Source: Adiantum capillus-veneris (lineage: Eukaryota; Streptophyta; Polypodiopsida; Polypodiales; Pteridaceae). From it: a DNA stretch of 64,000 nucleotides. Below, piece after piece: positions 21,959 through 33,293 of the stretch. Every line of letters begins with the position of its first letter. Positions within the stretch are counted from its first letter, which is position 1. Both the position numbers and the translations under genes were made by a program. The stretch is from NCBI GenBank assembly GCA_014529385.2, contig CM043963.1, forward strand, positions 103,520,912 to 103,584,911, in the 5' to 3' direction. The notes under the pieces were generated by a model that was not told the DNA's origin, did no database searches, and saw nothing but the letters and a program-made list of their open reading frames with translations.

Positions 21959-22518
21959 CACTATAACATATGCGCGGTATTATCGCTCACATTACCCCAT
22001 AAAAACAAAGAAATTTGTAATCTGAAATTTCCCGTATGCGGAAAATACTGCGGCAACACTTGCGGTAATGGTCTCACGGTAACATGCGCGGTAATGCCTG
22101 CGGCTATATTTCCGCACCTATTACCGCGTTATTTACTGCAGAAATACCCGCGACAGTTACCGCGCAGACTTTATCGCCAACATTACCGCAGACGGGTTTA
22201 TTATAAAAAAACAGATGACCGTTTGGATTGTCCTTTGCAGGACCATCCAAAAGGTCATCTATTTTTTTATTTATTTAAGATATTTTACAAAATTATTACT
22301 AATTACAACAACATATCACAATTGGACAATACATTGAGCCAAAAAAATATTGATAATTTCATTTACATAAGTGGAATTACAATTGGGGAAGGTATTGAGC
22401 CAAAAAATGATAGGTATTGCATTTACATAAAGGCCAAAAAAAGCCCGCGTGTACAAAATAGATTATGGTCATGTGGGATAGGGCAAGCGGGGCCCGCGTA
22501 TACAAAATAGAGGATGCT

Positions 22519-23310
22519 CATGGAGGAGATGGCGGCATTTCGCGTGGAACTCCTTGACTCTGCAAAACCAAAAAAAGAAACAATTAACACTTTGTTATTT
22601 AATATTTGATATAAAATCAACAATTTGATAATTTAAATAAGATTAAACTTCCATGATGCAGACTTCTGCACGCATTTTTGAACTCCTCTCGAGAGATCAT
22701 TTGATTTTCAAACAACCAACACCAAGTTTGATACTCCGTATGGTTCTCTCTATATCTCTGCACATCTCTGGCCGGGCGACTCATGGTAATGTTATACTGA
22801 CAAAAAATAGCAACCAATTAATTAAATAAAAAACATTAGATTTTTTACAATAATACTAATATTTTTACTTACATATTTGTCTTTCCAAGCCGTTTTTCCT
22901 CTCGAACCATAATGCGTAGGAGTCTGATGGGATCTGGCCTCAACTTGAATCGTATACATCCTCGCACCCGTTGCCCTTTCGTCCTCTTTCTCTTCCATAG
23001 CTGTCTCCCACTCCACATCATGGACATTTCCTGGCTGATAGCTATGCTCTGGAGACTCCATTGTCTTCTTTGCAGCTCTCCTCACACTATACTTTTTGTT
23101 CTTGAGAAATGTTTTGACATGCTCTTGCAACCATTGCCTTGAGAATTGTTGCCCCTCAGGGTTGGGGAAACGCATGTGCATGGTTGTCTCTATATATGTG
23201 AGGTTGTAGGGATCTTGCTGATCAAATTTGAGAAAACAATTGATATATGTGGAGTGGATTAATTGGTTGACGTGTGTGCTGTCCCGAGATCCACCATACC
23301 TCCTCTATGA
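22519..23310 (-). CDS. CACTA ORF-A, 3' exons
   Basis: Exon from about 23310 to 22873 reads RDSTHVNQLIHSTYINCFLK ... then a basic stretch (KNKKYSVRRAAKKT). A GTAAGT donor at 22872-22867 and a TTTTGTCAG acceptor ending at 22797 bracket a 76-bp intron. The next exon (22796 downward) gives MSRPARDVQRYRENHTEYQT and HGSL. A further TTTTGCAG acceptor leads to a short last exon ending in a stop near 22519. This position and layout suit the accessory protein that CACTA elements carry beside TNP2, but I recognise no specific domain. Confidence 0.5.
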
Positions 23311-23452
23311 ACCTGGTAGTATAACCCGCGAGCATTTGGTGAAGGCATGTCATGGTCCTCATCTTTTGCTAGAGCAGGGAGCAGTGATTGTGGAGGAGAA
23401 TCTGTAGTACTTCCTCCCCCCCCCCCCCAAAACAACAACTAGCTCCGCTCCC

Positions 23453-23980
23453 TCATCGAGATCGATCGGCGCTAGCGCGCGAGCTGCCCTGGCGCTGACT
23501 GCCAGAAGAGCGCCGACGTGAATCTGGGGCAGAAGATGGGATAGGTGATGGATAGGTAGATGCCTGTGGCGTCACACCCAAGGACATCGGACCCTGGGGT
23601 GTTGGACCCTGTGAAGGAAAAGATGAACCTGGAGCTATAACTGGAAAACTCTGCAGGTACGGAGTGCCACCAATCGGAGTAGAGACCTCTGATAATCCAA
23701 AAGCTGCTAGATGTGCCTGTGAATAGCGCTGCGTAAGGGTCTGCTGCGAACCTAACCACTCAACCCGAAGACGCAATGCCCTCTCCACATCTGGATCGGT
23801 CACATGCACGACAGCGGACCCACCAAGAGCGTCCCAAAACCAACCGAACTGTGATGATGACTGCTGAGGTGACGGCTGTGAATGATAGGCAGAGAGAGCA
23901 TCGGGATATGACATCCCGTCCGCCATGAAATCCTCAATGCTGCAAAAGCGTGGTGTGGAAGAAGAAGACATGGTCTGCAT
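23453..23980 (-). CDS. CACTA ORF-A, 5' exon or separate ORF
   Basis: 175 open codons, Ser/Pro/Gln-rich (RFCSIEDFMADGMSYPDALS at residues ~11-30, a PSPQQSSSQ run, an Arg/Ser-rich tail). Low-complexity composition suggests a disordered N-terminal region. It ends in TGA just before a poly-C run at 23420-23431. It lies upstream of the exons at 22519-23310 on the same strand and is probably the first exon of the same gene, but no clear splice donor was fixed. Confidence 0.5.
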   Translation of the reverse strand: MQTMSSSSTPRFCSIEDFMADGMSYPDALSAYHSQPSPQQSSSQFGWFWDALGGSAVVHVTDPDVERALRLRVEWLGSQQTLTQRYSQAHLAAFGLSEVSTPIGGTPYLQSFPVIAPGSSFPSQGPTPQGPMSLGVTPQASTYPSPIPSSAPDSRRRSSGSQRQGSSRASADRSR

Positions 23981-24048
23981 TTATTACGACAAATATTAAA
24001 CTAGGGTATAAAAATTCGAATATATGATTAAACATTTACACATTGATT

Positions 24049-25285
24049 GTGCACACACTAATTAGTGTGTGCATTGGCTTGTGTAATTGGCCTGTGCACA
24101 CACTAATTAGTGTGTGCATTGGCTTGTGTAATTGGCTTGTGCACACACTAATTAGTGTGTGTTAACATACACTAATTATTACTTGCATTGGCTATTGTAA
24201 TTGGCTTGTGCACACACTAATTAGTGTGTTCATTGGCTTGTGCACACACTAATTAGTGTATGTTAACACACACTAATTAGTGTGTGCATTGGCTTGTGTA
24301 ATTGGACTAATTACACACCAACGTACACACTAATTAGTTTGGGATTAGTGTGTGTAATTTGACTAATTAGACACTAATTAGTGTGTGCATTGGCCAATCC
24401 CATTGGTCAATGCACACACTAATCACACACTAAATAGTGTGTGTATTGGCCAATCCAATTGACCAATGCACACACTAGTTACACACTAATTAGTGTGCGC
24501 ATTGGCCAATCACCAATTGACCAATGCACACACTAAATAGTGTGTGTATTGGCCAATCCAATTGACCAATGCACACACTAATCACACACTAAATAGTGTG
24601 TGTATTGGCCAATCCAATTGACCAATACACACACTAATTACACACTAATTAGTGTGCACATTGGCCAATCACCAATTGATCAATGCACACACTAAATAGT
24701 GTGTATTGGCCAATGCACACACTAATTACACACTAATTAGTTTGCGCATTGGCCAATCACCAATTGATAAATGCACACACTAATCACACACTAAATAGTG
24801 TGCGCATTGTCCAATCACATTGGTCAATTCACACACTAATCACACAATAAATAGTGTGTGTTAAGACACACTAATTAGTGTGTTAGCACATACTAACCTC
24901 AAACTAATTAGTGTGTACATTGGTCAATCCAATTGACGGAGGCACACACTAATTAGTGTGCACATTGGCCAATCACATTGGTCAATGCACACACTAATCA
25001 CACACTAATTAGTGTGTACATTGACCAATCACATTGGCCAATGCACACACTAATCACACACTAATCACACTCTAACTAGTGTGTGCATGGCCAATCCCAA
25101 ATTTAACATATTAGGTTTTGCAAGTAATAAATTTAACAAATTTGACAAATTTAACAAGTTTAGATTTTGCAAGTAACTAATAATTAACAAATTTAGGTTT
25201 TGGTGTGTCTTTACACACACTAATTAGTGTGTGTAAAAAACACATGCACTAATTAGTGTGTGTAATTAGTGTTTGTGTATGCATG
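24049..25285. repeat. Palindrome array: ACACACTAATTAGTGTGT with inverted CCAAT units
   Basis: About two dozen copies or variants of the palindrome CACACTAATTAGTGTG (variants CTAAATAG and CTAACTAG), alternating with ATTGGCCAAT, ATTGGTCAAT or ATTGACCAAT, most of which are self-complementary CCAAT boxes. Spacing is irregular, about 40-60 bp. The array fills the space between the two divergent genes of the CACTA element and has no ORF. It ends in GT/ATGCATGTGT-rich simple sequence (25265-25375). Confidence 0.9.
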
Positions 25286-26340
25286 TGTATGCATGTGTGT
25301 GCATGCATGTGTATGAGTGTATGCATGTGTGTATGCGTGTGTGTGTGTATGCATGTATGTGTATGCATGTGAAAAAATCAAAAAACATAACAACAAAACT
25401 TACATGGAATTGAAGAGCTTGTTGGGAGAGGGTAGGAGAGTGGAAGAGTAGAGATGGTGGAGAGTAGAAGAGTAGAGATGGAGGAAGAGCTCAAGGTTGT
25501 GAGGTTCGTGCTCTCGACTTCTGTGGAGAAGACGTTGCAATTCGAATTTTAGGGTTTTGAATTTCGCGGTGCCCCTATTTATAAAAAATTTTGAAAATTG
25601 AATTTCCGCACCTATTACCACGTGCTTTACCACCATTGTTACCGCGACTATTACGATATTTACCGCGATATTTAACAAGTTTAGATTTTGCAAGTAACTA
25701 ATATTTGACAAATTTAACAAGTTTAGATTTTGCAAGTAACTAACAATTAACAAATTTAGGTTTTGGTGTGTCTTTACATACACTAATTAGTGTGTGTAAA
25801 GAACACATGCACTAATTAGTGTGTAAAGAACACATGCACTAATTAGTGTGTGTAATTAGTGTGTGTGTATGCATGTGTGTGCATGCATACACACACATGT
25901 AATTAGTGTGTGTGTATGCATGTGTATGCATGTGTGTGCATGCGTGTGTATGAGTGTATGCATGTGTGTATGCGTGTGTGTGCATGCATGTGTGTGTATG
26001 CATGTGTGTGTATGCGTGTGAAAAAATAAAAAAACATAAGAACAAAACTTACATGGAATTGAAGAGCTTGTTGGGAGAGGGTAGGAGAGTGGAAGAGTAG
26101 AGATGGTGGAGAGTAGAAGAGTAGAGATGGAGGAAGAGCTCAAGGTTGTGAGGTTCGCGCTCTCGGCTTCTGTGGAGAAGATGATGCAATTCGAACTTTA
26201 GGGTTTTGAATTTCGCGGTGCCCCTATTTATAAAAAAATTTGAAAATTGAATTTCCGCACCTATTACCGCGTGCTTTACCGCCATTGTTACCGCAATATT
26301 TACCGCGACTATTACGATATTTACCGCGATATTTATCATG
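25163..26340. repeat. Tandem duplication (~560 bp) carrying promoter-like and terminal-repeat-like sequence
   Basis: The block starting GATTTTGCAAGTAACTAA at 25163 recurs at 25724. Each copy holds a palindrome, a TGCATGTGTG-rich stretch, a GAAGAGTAGAGATGG-rich stretch and a cluster of ATTACCGCG-type repeats otherwise seen at the element's ends (25600-25670 and 26250-26335). On the minus strand each copy reads TTTATAAATAGGGGCACCGC (about 25567-25586 and 26217-26236), a strong TATA-type promoter pointing leftward to ORF-A. Confidence 0.75.
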
Positions 26341-26399
26341 TTGTGCATGCATGAACAATGGAATTTTTTTTCATCTACTATATTATTTGTGCCCTGTAG

Positions 26400-28137
26400 A
26401 TTTGTGAGCTCCAAGGAGATAGAAGTAGAAGCCATACCAGTAGCCCATCAGCTAGCAGTAGAGGCAGTGTGTGCTATTGAGGATGCATTCCCACGTACAA
26501 TCCTTGTTAGCCAAATACACCTATTGCTTCACCTTGTTGAGGAGATTGCCATTTGTGGGGTGGTTCACTCTAGATGGATGTTCTTCTTGGAGAGATTCTT
26601 GAAGACTTTAAAGGATTTTGCTAGATTGAGGTCACAACCGGAGGTATGCAAAATCAATACAATATAGATAGAATTTATACGCTATGGAGTTACTAATAAA
26701 AAATATGTGGTTTTAATGTTTTCAGGCAAGCATGGAAATAGGTTGGGTGGTGCAAGAGGCATTTGTGTATGTCTCACAGTATCTCATCACAGTGGATCCA
26801 TCATTGCCTCGTCTATGGAGTGAAGAAGAGGATCCTAGGAAGCACTCAACCATTCCCAGTGGAAAAGGCTCACTCTTGGTCATGGATAGAGAGTTTCATG
26901 CCATAGTCAGCAACTACTGTTTACTCAATGCCACTATCATGACCAAATGGGTCAATATGTACTTGGAAGCCCGCGCAACTAGAGAAAGGGATAGAGATGC
27001 ATGGAAGAGGTCCCATGGAGGTAGACGTGCACCTCCTTTTCCTAAAGATCTTGCAAAATATCCTGATTTAATTCAAGTAGAGTGGATCCATAATGCCATA
27101 ACCAATGCCAAAGCACAAGGAGAACAAATAAGCCCTAAAGAATGGGAGTATGCGCGAGGATTCTTGCGCAAGGTGAGTGTGTATATGTTATGTATGCATG
27201 TATGCAAATCACTTAATGAAATTCGATGTAACCTCTTATGAATTGTGATTGTAGGGTCTTATTTTCAACTCCATTTGGTCCGAAGGCCGACATTTTTGCA
27301 CCCGCAAGATAGATGAGCGTCGGACCACTAATGATTGTGGCGTGATGGGAAACTTTGACACAACAACAGATGACGTCAGATAATGTGGTACTATTGAGAG
27401 AATAATCAAAGTGGATTTTAGATCTTTTCACAAATTCCTCTTTGAGTGCCGATGGTTTGCGGGTGAGGTCAAAAGACATGAAAATGGGCTCATTATGGTG
27501 GATTCCACCCAATTCCATCAGGGAAAAACTGACAACATGGTGTATCCTAGTAGTTGTGAGCAGGTAATTTAGGCTATGTGCAATTAACTTAAATTAAAAA
27601 TTTAATATATGTATATCAGCTTATTCTTTTTGTGTGGCGTACAGGTCTTTTATGTGCCATGTATATATCAAAGAAGACTTCGGTATGCCATTCCAGTCAT
27701 GCCGCGGGGTAGATCTATCTTTGCAGAGACGGACATTGATCCAGTAATTGATCCCATCATACCATCACCACAAGATGCAGAGGAAGATCTATCTTTGCAG
27801 AGACGGACATTGAGCCAGTAATTGATCCCATCATACCATCACCACAAGATGCAGAGGTAGATCTATCTTTGCAAAGACGGACATTGAGCCAGTAATTGAT
27901 CCCATCATACCATCACCACAAGATGCAGAGGAAGATGTAGTAGAAGTTGAAGAAGGTCAGCCAAGCCTTGCAAATAGTCATCTTGAGGAGGAGGAAGAGG
28001 GAGAAAGCGATGGTGATTCTACAGGAGGTGATGGAGAGGAGATAGAATATCTAAACTTGTTTATTGATTTGAATACTATGGGTCTAAATATGGATCCTAG
28101 TGCGTGTAGAGATCTTATACAAGATGAGAATAAATAA
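26400..28137 (+). pseudogene. CACTA TNP2-like transposase, C-terminal half, four exons
   Basis: Exons 26400-26643, 26726-27172, 27255-27563 and 27645-28137, joined by introns with GTATGC, GTGAGT and GTAATT donors and TTTCAG, TTGTAG and GTACAG acceptors. Exon 1 gives a DUF4218-like motif (HLLLHLVEEIAICGVVHSRW). Exon 3 gives a DUF4216-like motif (GTIERIIKVDFRSFHKFLFE) after an in-frame stop near 27380. Exon 4 ends in an acidic tail. The catalytic Transposase_21 part that should precede exon 1 is missing, so this element cannot move itself. A 74-bp triplication in exon 4 shifts the frame. Confidence 0.78.
27712..27933 (+). repeat. 74-bp triplication in exon 4
   Basis: GATCTATCTTTGCAGAGAC begins at 27712, 27786 and 27860, three near-identical 74-bp units. 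Two added units give 148 bp, not a multiple of three, so the acidic C-terminus encoded after 27934 is out of frame with exon 4's start. Confidence 0.92.
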
Positions 28138-28561
28138 AACTCTCCATTCTTTCACTTGGTGTAGTATATGATTAATTTGCAAATGTTTCGTTATGTGCTT
28201 ATGAATAGTATTTGTAATGGTTTTGTTGTGAGTTCAATGATTTATGTATAGAATTTTTAGAGTGAAAGAGAGATTAAGTGAAGTGAGCAAGCATTCTGGA
28301 GAGTGTAGGAGATGTAGTGTGTAAATACATTTTGAGTTGTATTGGATTTAAATGGTAACCCGCGGGGGGAGAGGGAGGGGAAAGGGGGTCTATGGCTTTA
28401 GCGGTAATGGGCGCTGCAATATTCACGGAAATGCACGCGGTAATACAGGCGATAAAATGCCGCTTGAACAACAAAAGGATTTCTCTCTCCTCATTTTGAA
28501 TTCCTCTCTCTTGTTTTGCGGCAATGGCCCGCGGTAAACACCACGATCTCTCATAGTGGTT

Positions 28562-28592
28562 GTTATTCCCACTCCCCTATGCCTCAATAACA
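28562..28592 (+). repeat. 5' LTR of element 2, last 31 bp
   Basis: GTTATTCCCACTCCCCTATGCC...AATAACA matches the end of the 3' LTR (33263-33293) and completes the LTR broken by the CACTA insertion. Confidence 0.85.
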
Positions 28593-28594
28593 CT

Positions 28595-28612
28595 TGGCGA
28601 TCCTGCTGATTG
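28595..28612 (+). other. Primer-binding site of element 2
   Basis: TGGCGATCCTGCTGATTG, two bases after the LTR end, shares TGGCGA with the PBS candidates of the two gypsy-like elements at 669 and 17677. Confidence 0.55.
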
Positions 28613-29170
28613 TGGAGCAAGCTTTGATCAAAGCCTTAATGGAAAATGGGGTCTAGTTGGGGCATATGGGGTTGTGAACTTGAAGATTTCTTGCAAGCAT
28701 ACTCCAATTGGAAGTCAGAGGAGGAAGAACAAGAATAGTACAATCTGATTTTCCTTCAAGATTTTGTCCTTGGAATAGCATGCTTTGAAACTTCCTGGTG
28801 ACTTAACACTTGACAATCCTTTACTGGTTTTTGTCAGAAGTGGTAAATTAAGGAGTAGAAACCCTAGTTCTATTCATGGTGTTTTTTATTTTCAAGGCGT
28901 TTTTAAGAAAATGGGGTGTTTTCTTGATGTTTTCAGGGTCGTTTTTGCAACCTGATGGCATTTTTAAGCAATGCAGGGTGTTTTCCTAACAGTTTGCAGG
29001 AAATTCAGGCAGTTTCAGATAGTTTACATAAAATTTAGGCAACAGTTTCTTGATGACAGTTTCATGTAGTTTCCCTGAGAGTTTGCAGGAAACTTAAGTT
29101 TAATGCAGTGTAATGCTGATTCTTAAAGTATGGGTATACTATATGTCTCTTTTTCCTTGATGTCTACTCA

Positions 29171-29341
29171 ATGGCAAAGAAGAAGAAGAAGAAGAAGAAA
29201 TGTCTTATTTGTCAAAATCATGGACATTCCATCAAGAAATGTCCTTATATGTGTACGCTTTGTCAGAAGAAAGAGGGATGTGTGAAGTATTGCATGCCAA
29301 AACTATGTAAGAGCCTCTATCGCATCATAAAATCTTTCTAG
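29171..29341 (+). CDS. Short Lys-rich CCHC zinc-knuckle ORF (gag remnant)
   Basis: 56 codons: a run of eight lysines after MA, then CLICQNHGHSIKKC, a CX2CX4HX4C knuckle, followed by further Cys pairs (CTLCQ, then C...C). It resembles the nucleocapsid end of Gag and is the only recognisable protein module in element 2. It ends in TAG at 29339. Reading on in frame gives another Cys/Lys-rich and then acidic segment, so the original protein was probably longer. Confidence 0.6.
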   Translation: MAKKKKKKKKCLICQNHGHSIKKCPYMCTLCQKKEGCVKYCMPKLCKSLYRIIKSF

Positions 29342-32300
29342 GATGCATTAAGTTATGAGGACTTTGTTGAAGCTAAAGAGGATTTGGAAGAATTCTCCGA
29401 TTTTTTTTATGAAGCATGCAAATGGCATAAATGTCGTAATGGCAAGAGAAGGAAGTCATGCTCTAGTGAACGACCGATCTGAATGTTGCAAGTAGCGGCT
29501 GAGAATGTAATTGAGGAGTATGAAGATGATTTTGTGGACGATGCAAGCGATGATGATGATTCTCAATGGTGTTTTCAACAATGTGTTATTGTTTCCAACC
29601 TGAAACAACCTTAGGTTGTTGGTTTTCAGTTACCAACAGTTTTTCAGGAACCTGCAATTTCAAAACCTCATATTCCAAAGCCTCAATCTGATTTGTCAGC
29701 ACTTGAAGTTTTCCAAACTGATTTTGATGTTCTTGAATATGGAATCAAATTTGTAGATACTCAGATTATTGAAGAGAAGTAGTTGGTTCAAGAAGGAGAT
29801 GTTGATCAATGCAAGGGATATGAAGTCCAAAAGATGATGAAGGAAGAAGGAGGAAGCTAGGAGCAGCTCGTGAGCCAAAGGAGCTAAGAGGACTGCCAGC
29901 TATCCCCAAACCTCACATCAAAGAAACTCACCTCTCATCAAGAAGTGAACACAACTTATCCAAAAGAAGAATTGATGATTGAGAAGGGAATCCAAGTGGG
30001 GGTGAGCGAGAGAAGCCACCAATATCCCATACAAACCCATATGCCAACATTGGACATCAATCTTGAAGAGGCTGAAATTCAGGGAGACATCAGATTACAG
30101 TGTATTAAAGTGGAGGAGATGAATATACATGAATACATAAAGAGCACCGATGATGAGGATGATGTGATGAATCAATTTTTGATGTATCTTGATGAAGATT
30201 ATTCCATAGGTGACAACTTGTTGATGGAGAAGAGTTTTTTGGTGTTTTGAAGACTGAAATCCAATTTGCAAGAACGGATATGAATTATTCAGATTGTGAA
30301 GACAAGGATCTTCAATTTCAGGTCCCTGAATTACAAGTTTTGATACCGAGGGTTCCCAATTTGTAGAGTTTTAGAATTCAGGTCCCTGATCCGCAAAACA
30401 ACTAATTTACAAAGGAGTTCAGTACCTGAATTTGCTAAATATCAAAGTCTTTCTACTTCTCAAGCGGAGATGATCAACAATCTCTCATTAGAGTTGGAGA
30501 ATGAGAGGCATTCAAGTATGGTTGCGGCAAATGAAGCGGTTTCCAAAATCAGGCAACTTCAAGAAGAGAAGGCATCATTGATGGTGGAGATTTCTCAGGT
30601 TCAAACTGAAGCTCACTTACATATTTCTTACTTTTATGAAGTTCATGGTGCTCTTCAGTAAGTTGTTTTTGATAAGGATAACCAAATTGAGGATTTGAAT
30701 CTTCAACTTACTCAAATCAAGAATATGGAGTCTTCTTCAAACCTTGATGTTGTGGAAGATATCTTGAATGATGATGTTGTCTTAGATTATCTTTATGATG
30801 TTGGTGCTTTTACAAATTCAATCAAGGAGATTGGAAGTCCACCTTTTCCGAAGGAAGTTCACTTTCCTGATGGTATTCTCGAAGATTTGTATTCCTTATG
30901 TGGTTAGGAGCCTGATGTCAATGTTGTGAATAGTGTTTATGATGCTGAGGACATGGTTTTGACAGATGATGATGCAAGTATTTTGCAAGTTCTTGATGAT
31001 GATCGAGTGGGTTTTCTTGGATATTGTTCTATCTTTGTCTGTGATGTTGTCAATAAAGGAGATATGATGCATAATATGTGCTTTATGCAAGAAGAAAATA
31101 ACTGGAAGGAAATTCAGGGGACACAAGCTAGTTTCAGGGAGATATTAGTGATTGGAGAGATTTACGACCAAAAAATGGATTTCTTGATGTTTTCAAGGGA
31201 GAATATGTGCAAGCCATCTTGGTGGTGTCTTTTATGTGCGAAGGAGATTTCAACCTTTTGTTCTCAAGCCTTGAGTCAAATCAATTTGATAAATAAGCGG
31301 ATGTTTCTTGAATCAAGATTTTTAGGAAAATCAATTGTTTTGGCATACTGAGTATAAATCAGGTCTTCGAGTGTTGCATCTACATGCAAAGATATTGGAA
31401 ATGTTCAAGAGGTGTCTAAAGGTTGCAAAGTTTGCATCCTATCTTGAATCTTTGTTCAATCTTCTTGAGGGGAAAACTGAACCTAAACAAAAATATGAAC
31501 CTAAACAAGAACCTGAATTGGAATCTAAATATGAACCTGCTACTAGACTTGAATGTGTACCTGAATCTAAATTTGGATCTGAACCTGATCTGAACCTGAC
31601 CCTGAATCTGAACCCGCTATACTGAACTTGTTTACTGAACCTAAACCAGAACCTGAATGCGTACTTTAATCTAAAAAATGGACTTGAAAACGTGAAATTA
31701 CTTGAAGAAGAGGAAAGTTTACTGATTTGTAGAAGAGATTTCAAGCGGGATGTAGGAAGCAAAGATCAATTTGCTTATTTTTTGCCTAACATGAGTCCAG
31801 AAGATCATGAAAATCTTGTTTTTGAGGATGTGGAGTCCAGAGTTGAATCTAATCTTCTTCCAAAGGTGTTGAAGATGCTGAAGAAGCAATTCTTGATGGT
31901 TTGCAAGGTGTTTTTTCATATCGAACCCTTTGTATCTCATTTTTAATTGAAACCTGATCTATCTAAAGGTTATCTACTGCAAATTGGTGGTTAACATTGA
32001 TTGGTGGAGATGTTTTTGAAGTATGTGATGATGGTTACTGAGTTTAAAGTTGCACATGCTTCAAATCTTGAAGTGTCGAAAGCGGGTGAAGCTCAACCTG
32101 AAATCAGTTTTTCATATTTCTTGAATTTTGAGATTGCAAATCAGATCTTGTAGATAGGAGATGTTGGTTTTGATGATTCAATAACACCAGTTTCATATTG
32201 TTTGAATCGAATTTTGCAAGGTAATGATCAGGAGAGAAGATATTGGACCTGATTTTGCAAAATGATTGTGGCGTTTAAAGAAATTTGATTTTTTGGATGT

Positions 32301-32972
32301 TTTTCTTGCTAAAGTTGTAGACTTTGATGAGTGGATTGATTGAGTTGCAAAGAGATGACTCTTTTGAGTCTAATTTGCCGATAATGATGAATGTTGAAGA
32401 AGAGATGTTTGTGGAGAATTTGGATCCATTTTTCCATGGTTCTTGGAAGCAATTTGTTTACTTGAGAATATGTTTTGGGGATATTATTTTTTATTTTCAG
32501 ATTTGCAAAGGGATGCAAAATTCAAGAATGCAGAATTCAATACTACAGATTTTAGGGATGCAGAGGATCCTGAACCTGAATTTGAATATTTTTATTAAAT
32601 TTTGGTTGAGTGAAAACTTGATCATTGGACTGTGGTTCTACCAGTTTGTTTTGTATGAGCTCTTATGGATGATGATTTACTTTCATGGGTTCCCAGCCCT
32701 GGCATGTTGCCAATAAATGGTGCACTTCTAAATCACTCTTGATGGTGAGGTGGTGCACAATGTTTTGCGATATCAATGTAATCCTTTGGGGGGACAAAGG
32801 GCGGTGTCTAATGGCCTTAAGGTATGTAGTTGTATATCTTGGATTTACTTACAAGCACTATACTTTGCCTACTTTTGAGGAGTTAGCACTGAGTTTTTGG
32901 AACAAGGGATGTGTGGGATTTGAGTCCAAACTTTTTTTTGGGAAAAACTTTTTGCCACCGGGCTATTCCAGG
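29342..32972 (+). other. Element 2 interior: decayed acidic ORFs, no pol
   Basis: A chain of short plus-strand open frames (for example 29945-30250, 30470-30661, 30695-30907, 30926-31351, 31692-31946) is separated by stops. They are acidic, with coiled-coil-like heptads near 30470-30660, and a Glu-Pro-Lys/Gln minisatellite lies at about 31478-31660 (GAACCTAAACAA-like units). Constant strand and similar composition suggest one long ancestral ORF of unknown function. No protease, RT, RNase H or integrase motif was seen on either strand. Confidence 0.5.
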
Positions 32973-33293
32973 TGTTAGCCTTGCATATTATTTTAGTAAA
33001 ATGTTATTGAACCTTAGTAGTTTACTTTTTAGTTTGTAATTAGTGAAGAGATTTGTGCCTCTTCATTCTTCCTAGTAGTTGGCCTCGCACCTGATGGTAG
33101 CGTGTTGTATAAGAGAAGGACAATGAATGAAAGGCTATGGCTATGAAGATTCTATCTTCAGTTTCCATTCAGTACTCTGATTCTGTTCTGAACCTGCACA
33201 AGTACTGAAACTGTTTTAAATTTTTAATGAGATGATGCACTACCTTAATGGTTGGTCTAATTGTTATTCTCACTCCCCTATGCCTCAATAACA
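32973..33293 (+). repeat. 3' LTR of element 2
   Basis: 321 bp, TGTTAGCC to AATAACA, followed directly by CTCCA, the target duplication also found at 21645-21649. Confidence 0.9.

Larger units (their letters stand above)
21959..28558. mobile_element. CACTA (En/Spm) DNA transposon, 6.6 kb, with target duplication
   Basis: Left end CACTATAACATATGCGCGG at 21959, right end ...CTCTCATAGTG at 28558, flanked on both sides by GTT (21956-21958 and 28559-28561). A 3-bp duplication and CACTA termini define the superfamily. Subterminal repeats of the type GCGGTAAT/ATTACCGC crowd both ends (21974-22190 and 28365-28540). Inside are two divergent genes, ORF-A on the minus strand and a TNP2-like C-terminal half on the plus strand, with a long palindrome array between them. 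The transposase N-terminal half is absent. Confidence 0.9.
21650..33293 (+). mobile_element. Non-autonomous LTR retrotransposon (element 2), host of a CACTA insertion
   Basis: Bounded by LTRs that start TGTTAGCC and end AATAACA, and flanked by the 5-bp target duplication CTCCA (21645-21649 and 33294-33298). Without the 6.6 kb CACTA insertion the element is about 5 kb. After the 5' LTR comes CT and a PBS TGGCGATCCTGCTGATTG (28595-28612). The internal region carries a lone CCHC zinc-knuckle ORF and acidic, repeat-rich remnants but no protease, RT or integrase. It would depend on proteins of another element. Confidence 0.85.

Noticed and set aside
24049-25285. CRISPR-like array
   Set aside because: The repeats are palindromic, variable and irregularly spaced with no unique spacers, and the context is a plant transposon.
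25839-26143. Long His/Thr-rich minus-strand frames
   Set aside because: They are translations of GTGTATGCATGTGT simple sequence. Both strands and several frames are open only because of the repeat.
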